Positions 30,701-33,177 of a stretch of 33,177 bases of DNA are shown here, in pieces. The notes beneath the pieces are model-generated. The model made no database searches and had not been told where the DNA came from. It saw only the letters and a program-made list of their open reading frames with translations. The first letter of the stretch is position 1; the number at the start of each line of letters is the position of its first letter. This DNA is from Zygnema cylindricum (taxonomy: Eukaryota; Streptophyta; Zygnematophyceae; Zygnematales; Zygnemataceae): assembly GCA_037447655.1 (NCBI GenBank), contig JBBHKE010003405.1:1-33177 (forward strand), read 5' to 3'. The position numbers were made by a program, and so were the translations under genes.

Positions 30701-31020
30701 AATTGACCACTTTTCCAGTCTTCGGCAGGGGTTAAACGGATCCAAGGGGGAGTAAGAACTGCGTCTTTTTGAAGAATTAAATTTGTCGTATTTGTAAAAC
30801 TCGGATAGGAAAAGGACAACGGCGTAGAAACGACTGAAAAAAAAAGGATCAACAAAAGGACCAAATTAAACAAAAACAAAAAGGGTAAATGAAAAGACAA
30901 AGAAAAAGGAACAAATTCAACAAGGGAACAAAAAAAAAATCCTATCTGAAGAAATTCTCAAAATTGGTGCTCTCCCTCTCTATCTCTCTCCGCCCCCTTC
31001 TCTCCTTCCCCATTTACCAT
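11077..31020 (-). CDS. Lectin-LRR-EGF-papain peptidase-EGF-LysM protein (spliced model)
   Basis: Hand-spliced model, exons in transcription order: 31020-31018 (ATG, tentative), 30945-30509, 28587-28181, 26674-26548, 25697-25626, 25404-25333, 24756-24685, 24336-24265, 24050-23979, 23767-23696, 23273-22936, 22089-21901, 21548-21325, 21058-20915, 20488-20269, 14961-14782, 13867-13724, 13570-13407, 12223-12134, 11922-11815, 11694-11479, 11307-11077. All introns are GT-AG, all phases match, and no stop occurs before TAA at 11077-11079. The product is about 1,217 residues. Likely secreted, it combines a glycan-binding lectin, an LRR ectodomain, EGF modules, a C1A protease and chitin/peptidoglycan-type LysM domains. 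From 26674 to 11077 the model is strong. The lectin join and the start are inferred; two adjacent genes remain possible. No transmembrane or kinase segment is seen, so it is not a receptor kinase as modelled. Confidence 0.72.
11479..13570 (-). CDS. Four exons encoding LysM modules
   Basis: Exons 13570-13407, 12223-12134, 11922-11815 and 11694-11479; the three junctions between them are phase 0. LysM-type signatures appear about three times: SYTVPESGKVTCDAI...YGI...NLDCS; LPYTVMEDDSCDSIQILFNI...NPDLDC; and SYEVKPEDTCNSI...LNVGIYCS, each followed by a G/QxVC-type end (QQVCIQRGD, NEEVCLEKGD). This is the Y-V-x-x-G-D-T-C...N-P-G-x-x-C pattern of eukaryotic LysM modules, which bind N-acetylglucosamine polymers. 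Introns cut inside modules, before DDSC and VC. One donor (CTG|GTAGCA, 13406) is weak, but module continuity supports it. No LysM receptor kinase is attached. Confidence 0.8.
12296..12384. repeat. MITE-like hairpin, nested inverted repeats
   Basis: CTAGTGTTAAAT (12296-12307) and its exact reverse complement ATTTAACACTAG (12373-12384) enclose a second inverted pair (GTGTATTTAGC.. / ..GCTAAACAC). The element lies in an intron between LysM exons. TTAGTGTTA-type ends also occur at 7679-7697 and 8247-8263, so it may belong to a small foldback family. Confidence 0.55.
12704..12777. repeat. 20-bp tandem duplication and (TA)n microsatellite
   Basis: ATATCTCGAGCTGTAAAGTC is repeated exactly at 12704-12723 and 12724-12743, followed by an AT dinucleotide run to about 12777. 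It is intronic. Confidence 0.9.
13724..13867 (-). CDS. Exon: EGF-like module 3
   Basis: A symmetric phase 1-1 exon of 144 nt with six Cys: SPC, NPCGVGIC, LCVCPLGY and LTC, then GTGCCTG|GTGAGT. The NPCG-x-G-(V/I)-C core repeats that of the previous exon, so the two modules are duplicates. Confidence 0.9.
14782..14961 (-). CDS. Exon: EGF-like module 2
   Basis: Enters and leaves in phase 1 (TTGCAG|TG; CCAG|GTTTTT). Six Cys in EGF order: DPC, NPCGNGVC, CKC and QTC. Reading past the donor would stop at once (GFS then TGA), so the donor is needed to continue. It follows the peptidase module directly in the mRNA. Confidence 0.88.
15860..17160 (+). repeat. 1.3-kb polypyrimidine (CCCTCT)-rich tract
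   Basis: Almost pure C/T for 1.3 kb, with a regular (CTCCCT)n core at about 15917-15957 and a short TTTTCC spacer that recurs. In the transcript of the minus-strand gene this is a long purine run. The many long ORFs on both strands, up to 391 codons (16126-17301), are Pro/Leu/Ser or Arg/Glu/Gly low-complexity artefacts and not genes. Confidence 0.95.
17172..17245 (+). repeat. GA-rich block, inverted against the CT tract
   Basis: GAGAGGGAGAGAGAGAG-type sequence abuts the right end of the CT-rich tract. The two are complementary and could fold into a long hairpin in single-stranded DNA or intron RNA. Confidence 0.85.
17297..17808 (-). repeat. 3' LTR of the copia element
   Basis: Shares with the right LTR the blocks GAGCACAC...GCAGCCAC, ACCAAGGTATT, CGAGCTTTTTCTCC and many others in the same order. 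Its far end has a 40-bp tandem duplication (17776-17815 and 17816-17855), so the exact border is blurred. Confidence 0.8.
18400..19060 (-). pseudogene. Copia reverse transcriptase fragment
   Basis: On the minus strand near 19010-18895 the frame reads LALVVANK...GEMDVETTILNVDLEEKV, matching the copia RT motif around MDVKTAFLNGDLEEEV. The catalytic YVDD part is not seen. Further on, near 18575-18470, STPLDS and PYVS*REAIGLFTYL match the conserved stretch between RT and RNase H, interrupted by a stop. The sequence between the two is too decayed to follow. Confidence 0.75.
19343..19817 (-). repeat. 5' LTR of the copia element
   Basis: The right-hand copy of the direct repeat; its minus-strand start is TGTTGGGAATATTG (19817 downwards). 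Offset from the left copy is about 2.03 kb. Confidence 0.8.
20269..22089 (-). CDS. Papain-like (C1A) cysteine peptidase domain, four exons
   Basis: Exons 22089-21901, 21548-21325, 21058-20915 and 20488-20269 join in phases 1, 0 and 0. In the 1,217-residue model the active site is complete: oxyanion Gln641 in KDQ (codon 21913-21911), nucleophile Cys647 in NICWIF (21543-21541), His782 in VDHAVVVVGY (20446-20444) and Asn802 in IRNSWG (20386-20384). The DCTVGGW stretch matches the family's GCxGG motif, and the end reads GICGIN. The mature-type start is WNWMKRRAVTAIKDQ. No I29 inhibitor propeptide (ERFNIN/GNFD pattern) is found upstream; the linker to the EGF module is too short for one. It is therefore predicted active but unusually regulated. 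The module enters and leaves in phase 1. Confidence 0.93.
22080..22515. repeat. 218-bp tandem duplication of a 3' splice site
   Basis: Copies 22080-22297 and 22298-about 22515 are diverged but collinear (CCACGTCCCTCTGCAA at both starts, CATGTA near both ends). The duplicated unit includes the acceptor and first bases of the first peptidase exon, so the intron holds a second CAG|AGGGACGTGG upstream in the transcript. Using it would hit TAG after eight codons. Confidence 0.8.
22936..23273 (-). CDS. Exon: last LRRs and EGF-like module
   Basis: Starts in phase 2 with LKNNFLTGNF and VDVSNNYLSG, the closing repeats, then a cap with Cys (TNNCFDN). The last ~45 codons form an EGF-like module: CERFC, GVCGGHGYC, CTCDEGY and a final C. 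The exon leaves in phase 1 at TTTG|GTAAGT. The next acceptor in phase is the peptidase exon at 22089, so the EGF module runs straight into the protease with a linker of about 60 residues. Confidence 0.9.
23696..25697 (-). CDS. Six 72-nt exons, one leucine-rich repeat each
   Basis: Exons 25697-25626, 25404-25333, 24756-24685, 24336-24265, 24050-23979 and 23767-23696 are each exactly 72 nt (24 codons), all in phase 2. All but the first carry a clear plant-specific LRR: for example LSSCELTGSIPVSLGNLRNL, LLNNQLSGGIPSSV, LSRNSLTGSIP, LDQNNFNGTLP, LFNNNLMGTIP. The first is degenerate (RGGTISEAITRL). Donors are GTAAGT in five exons and GTGAGT in the last. Plant-type LRRs form a curved solenoid that binds proteins or small ligands. 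The one-repeat-per-exon layout is known from plant LRR receptor families and implies growth by exon duplication. Confidence 0.93.
26548..26674 (-). CDS. Exon: LRR N-terminal cap
   Basis: The sequence GGILLEFKSML...VLSAWG..EVCKWYGVVC is a standard plant LRRNT_2 cap (LLxFKxxL, LxxW, Cx(W)xGVxC). Its donor is TT|GTAGGT in phase 2, as for all following LRR exons. Two acceptors are possible. CCCAG|GAGGC (26674, phase 1) fits the lectin exon exactly; CCAG|TGTG (26702, phase 0) would need another upstream exon. No signal peptide precedes the cap in this region, which favours continuity with the lectin leader. Confidence 0.85.
26675..28142. other. Long intron or intergenic gap between lectin and LRR exons
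   Basis: If lectin and LRR belong to one gene this is an intron. It contains an alternating purine-pyrimidine (CA/TA) stretch at about 27485-27590 with a near-palindrome GTATACACACATATG... (27523-27548). No signal-peptide exon, promoter or poly(A) signal could be recognised, although the LRR cap would need a leader if the genes were separate. Confidence 0.4.
28181..28587 (-). CDS. Exon: second half of legume-lectin domain
   Basis: The acceptor CGACAG|GTACGG joins in phase 2 to the previous exon. Conserved lectin strands are VAIAFDTY, VASVLDN, AWIEYNG, WEVSLSL and the C-terminal FFGFTAATGGYNDVHQIRSW. In typical legume lectins the first strand reads VEFDT, whose Glu binds a metal ion, and a later strand reads HIGIDVN; here these are AFDT and NVASVLDN, so the Ca/Mn site is probably lost and sugar binding may be altered or absent. 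The exon can end at the donor CCAG|GTAAAA (28180, phase 1), or run on to a TGA at 28143-28145 and end a separate short lectin gene. Confidence 0.8.
28800..29770. other. Intronic/unannotated AT-rich stretch
   Basis: It lies inside the first long intron of the lectin part. No coding or structured feature is seen; the minus-strand ORF 29407-29685 matches nothing I recognise. Confidence 0.4.
29775..30140. repeat. Dispersed 370-bp repeat, copy 1
   Basis: Diverged but collinear with 32725-33110. Shared anchors in order: CCCTTTTTCGACCC, AAATCACCTC, TACC...CACACGA.TGTGAA, CATGTA.GGAAAA, GGGTCCT, TCGCC, GACAA, AAAATGAAA. No ORF is conserved between the copies. It is likely a non-autonomous transposon family or old segmental duplicate. 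Confidence 0.75.
30160..30420. repeat. Degenerate short repeats around CTACAATGTCACAAA
   Basis: Words like CTACAATGTCACAAA, GTACAACGTCATAAA and CTACAAATGTCACT recur at roughly 35-45-bp spacing. This is weak, irregular repetition with no assigned role. Confidence 0.35.
30509..30945 (-). CDS. Exon: hydrophobic leader plus first half of legume-lectin domain
   Basis: A very hydrophobic run (LFNLVLLLILFFSVVSTP) is followed by lectin sequence: LSFSYPSF, NLILQKDAVL, the strand ending SFQTSFSF, then HADGLAFVLF and GGRLG. The Asp of ADGLAF and the Gly of GGRLG are conserved sugar-site positions in the family. The donor GTATGT follows at 30508 in phase 2. No in-frame ATG exists within the open frame; a TTG at 30900 is the first start-like codon. 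A possible fix is an ATG at 31020-31018 followed at once by a 72-nt GT-AG intron (31017-30946) that joins in phase 0. Otherwise the true first exon lies upstream, or the start has mutated. Confidence 0.75.
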
Positions 31021-31373
31021 CTACTCAACCCAAAGACCTCAACAAAATTAAAAACCATCTAGCTTTCCCTGTGACTCTCCCTTCCTTTCGATCTTTTGGA
31101 TTCCTTGATTTCCCCGGATCCTGATTCTTGTCTCATCTGTTTGCCGGAACGTCTTCATTTTTTCCTCTTCCCACTTCCCTTGTCCCCCTTCCCTCGTCTC
31201 TCACCTCGTGACAGCTGGCAGGTGAAAACAAAGGAAACGGAAAAAAGTAGGAAAGGGAATTTCCTTGCATTGTTGAGGTCAGGAAACGCCATTAAAATTG
31301 GCAATATCGTATGAATAGTATTGATTTTTAAATAGCAATAGTCATATGAATAAAAAAAAGGAAAACAAAAAAA

Positions 31374-31405
31374 GAGTTTCCTAAAAGAAAAAATTACTGA
31401 AGAGA
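31374..31405. repeat. Exact 32-bp direct repeat, copy 1
   Basis: GAGTTTCCTAAAAG...ACTGAAGAGA, identical over 32 bases to 32521-32552. Weaker similarity seems to continue for some bases after each copy. Confidence 0.9.
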
Positions 31406-31464
31406 TTAATTTTCCCAAGGAATGTCTCCGTATGTGGGAAAAGAAGTAAGCTTCGAAAAAAGTT

Positions 31465-31494
31465 AAAAACCACTACAGAACTGTAGTGGTTTTT
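31465..31494. other. Hairpin, perfect 14-bp arms and 2-base centre
   Basis: AAAAACCACTACAG (31465-31478), AA, CTGTAGTGGTTTTT (31481-31494). It lies 60 bp inside the first 32-bp direct repeat. It resembles a stem followed by a T-run, but a bacterial-type terminator is not expected here; a foldback remnant is likelier. Confidence 0.75.
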
Positions 31495-31672
31495 TTGGGA
31501 TTCGAAATACTAAATTTGTTTCTGTCAAAACCTCCACAGATGTCAATCTTCAACCGTTTGTTTTTTTCATTCGGCCCGATTCGTACGGCTTTGCCACACT
31601 TTAAATCTTATTTAGCGTAATGGAGCGAAACCCTAATTCCGGAAACCTCCTTGAGTTTGGTTGACTTCAAAA

Positions 31673-32026
31673 ATGCCGTACAAACTGGTTCAGTACTCCC
31701 AGCGAGCTCCAAAGTTGACTAAAGACTTGCCAGAAATGAAGATTGGCTCACCGACAAAATACTTTATGGCACCGACACGTTGGCTAGCAAAACGGCATCC
31801 AAGTAAGGGTTTTTTCTGTCGTTTAGCTCAAAAACTTAGGGCCGTATTAATGGACCGTACAACAAAAAGGACAGAGTGCAAATACAAGCGGATGCAAAGA
31901 ATAAAATCACACGAGCGAGAGAATACTCCACGGGTATCAAGCTTCGCGAGTAGAGTCGGCGGCCGTACAGATCGAAACGAGGAGACACGCGAAGGCGCGA
32001 GGAGAGCAAAGCCGGCCGCGGGATAA
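31673..32026 (+). CDS. Unrecognised basic ORF A (about 117 codons)
   Basis: Starts at ATG 31673 (MPYKLVQYSQRAPK...) and ends in TAA (32024-32026). It is rich in Lys and Arg, with no signal peptide or membrane segment. The 3' half is markedly more GC-rich than the surroundings. I do not recognise the family. Just after its stop, another frame (about 32028-32387) continues with coding-like composition, as if one reading frame had been broken by a frameshift. It lies wholly between the two 32-bp direct repeats. It could be a mobile-element protein or random sequence. Confidence 0.3.
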   Translation: MPYKLVQYSQRAPKLTKDLPEMKIGSPTKYFMAPTRWLAKRHPSKGFFCRLAQKLRAVLMDRTTKRTECKYKRMQRIKSHERENTPRVSSFASRVGGRTDRNEETREGARRAKPAAG

Positions 32027-32027
32027 C

Positions 32028-32387
32028 CACACGGAGACTGCCGCGGAGGCCGGTTGGACACATTTCGAATTGCCGGCTGGAGACGTCACCGGGCCAGATA
32101 TACCCGCCTTAGCTGGCGATGTAATGCGTCTCTCGGGGGGACGCAGCTTGACTAATACACCGCTCAGCGACGGCCGATGTCAAAGCGCGATTAAAAACAA
32201 AAACATTAAAAAGGTAAAGGCATCTTGGCTCCCTAAAATAAAAGCAATAAAAAAAAACAGACGTGCAAACGCGCGTTGGCTCCCATTGGCGCTACGTTTC
32301 CATTACGCTCTTGTCTACACTATTAGGAGGAGAAGGTACAAGATATACAGAAAGCGGGAGGACAACATATTTTTGTACTTGGCATAG
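32028..32387 (+). CDS. Unrecognised ORF B, basic C-terminus
   Basis: An open frame without its own ATG at the left end; the first possible start is TTG near 32070, and the first ATG is at about 32121. The N-terminal part is acidic to neutral (AGDVTGPDIPALAGDVMRL), the rest strongly basic (KASWLPKIKAIKKNRR, TIRRRRYKIYRKRED), ending in TAG. No known domain is recognised. It may be the downstream half of ORF A. No splice or frameshift signal was pinned down. Confidence 0.25.
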   Translation, partial: HTETAAEAGWTHFELPAGDVTGPDIPALAGDVMRLSGGRSLTNTPLSDGRCQSAIKNKNIKKVKASWLPKIKAIKKNRRANARWLPLALRFHYALVYTIRRRRYKIYRKREDNIFLYLA

Positions 32388-32520
32388 GACTTGTATTTGT
32401 AATGATTGCAGCTGTTTTGTTTAATTTATCAATTTGTGATAAAAGGTTTAGGGTGTGTTCCCGTGTAACCGTAACTTAGTCTTTGTTACTTTGTTTTTTA
32501 GTGAAGATTCTCCGTAGTTT

Positions 32521-32552
32521 GAGTTTCCTAAAAGAAAAAATTACTGAAGAGA
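32521..32552. repeat. Exact 32-bp direct repeat, copy 2
   Basis: Identical to 31374-31405, in the same orientation, 1,147 bp downstream. With copy 1 it brackets the GC-rich ORF segment. Confidence 0.9.
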
Positions 32553-32724
32553 ATAAGGGGGTGTCCCCATGTTTTATTTTCTCTGTCTTTTTGCCCTAAA
32601 ATTCAGGGAACTTTGAAAAAAACATTAGCCGTACGAGAAAATCATTTTTACCAAAGTAGAGTGAACGTCAATTCATACTTTGAATGTACGGAGTGTTTGT
32701 CGTCATGTGAACGCATTTTGGCGT

Positions 32725-33110
32725 TTTCCCCTTTTCGACCCCCGGGCAAGAGAATCCAGCCCATCAAAAAACTTCATCCAAAATCACCTCGAGGGGGTGT
32801 TTTTAGTTAGAGTACCGCCCAAACAGCGAATGAAAAACGACCCACACACGCGCCACACGAGTGTGAAAATTTTATGACGAGGAAGTGTCCTCGCTATTTT
32901 TCTCGGTGCCCGTCACGCGCATGTACGGAAAAAAATTGCAGGGGTCTCGGACCTCCACTTTCATTTATGGGTCCTATGCAAAAAATTTCACTGTCGTCGC
33001 CTCTCCCGTGTCTCTCTCACACTATCACTTTTATCTCACACTTTCTAGAATGAGGCACGACAATATTGATATAAAATGAAAGATATTTTAAAAGTATTTT
33101 TTTTGACAAT
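32725..33110. repeat. Dispersed 370-bp repeat, copy 2
   Basis: Second copy of the 29775-30140 repeat, in the same orientation, about 2.95 kb away. It runs up to a T-rich end near the window edge. The short ORFs across it are not shared with copy 1. Confidence 0.75.
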
Positions 33111-33177
33111 TTTTAGGTTTTTTTTTAATGGCAAGTCGAGTGAGAAAAGTAGAAAAAACGAAATCGGGAAACCATTG

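Noticed and set aside
31465-31494. Rho-independent terminator
   Set aside because: A stem plus T-run is present, but the window is nuclear eukaryotic DNA; a foldback remnant is more plausible.

Overview
The window looks like nuclear DNA of a multicellular green-lineage (streptophyte) eukaryote. The evidence is introns with canonical GT-AG borders, plant-type leucine-rich-repeat (LRR) exons, a legume-type lectin domain, LysM domains, and Helitron and Ty1/copia remnants. The species is not identifiable from the sequence; a charophyte alga or another early-diverging streptophyte is a guess. The DNA is AT-rich, intron-rich and repeat-rich.

The main content is on the minus strand, from about 31.0 kb down to 11.08 kb. 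Hand splicing gives about 20 exons whose phases all agree and that form one uninterrupted reading frame. In order of transcription they encode: a hydrophobic N-terminal segment and a legume-lectin domain (30.9 and 28.6-28.2 kb); an LRR N-terminal cap (26.7 kb); six LRR exons of exactly 72 nt each (25.7-23.7 kb); an exon with the last LRRs and an EGF-like module (23.3-22.9 kb); a four-exon papain-like (C1A) cysteine peptidase with its Cys, His, Asn and Gln active-site residues intact (22.1-20.3 kb); two EGF-like exons (15.0-14.8 and 13.9-13.7 kb); and about three LysM modules with a Cys-rich tail ending in TAA at 11077-11079. The model protein is about 1,217 residues. It would be a secreted wall-facing or apoplastic protein that joins carbohydrate binding (lectin, LysM) and protein recognition (LRR, EGF) to a protease. 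The LRR-to-LysM part is well supported. Joining the lectin exons to it, and the exact start codon, are less certain.

The 5.3-kb intron between the peptidase and the second EGF module holds a 1.3-kb polypyrimidine tract next to a polypurine block, and a decayed, internally deleted Ty1/copia retrotransposon with both LTRs.

The left third (1-9 kb) is repeat territory. It holds a tRNA-like SINE head, a decayed Helitron helicase (about 1.98-3.99 kb) ending in a textbook Helitron 3' terminus (hairpin, then CTAG|T, at 4511-4538), and a second Helitron 3' terminus on the opposite strand at 5718-5745. Beyond that lies a block of 49/50-bp minisatellites inside a 680-bp duplicated unit, and then a G-rich tract at 9.0-9.3 kb.

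The right end (29.7-33.2 kb) carries two diverged copies of a 370-bp repeat, an exact 32-bp direct repeat about 1.15 kb apart, and between the 32-bp copies a GC-rich segment with two unrecognised basic ORFs.
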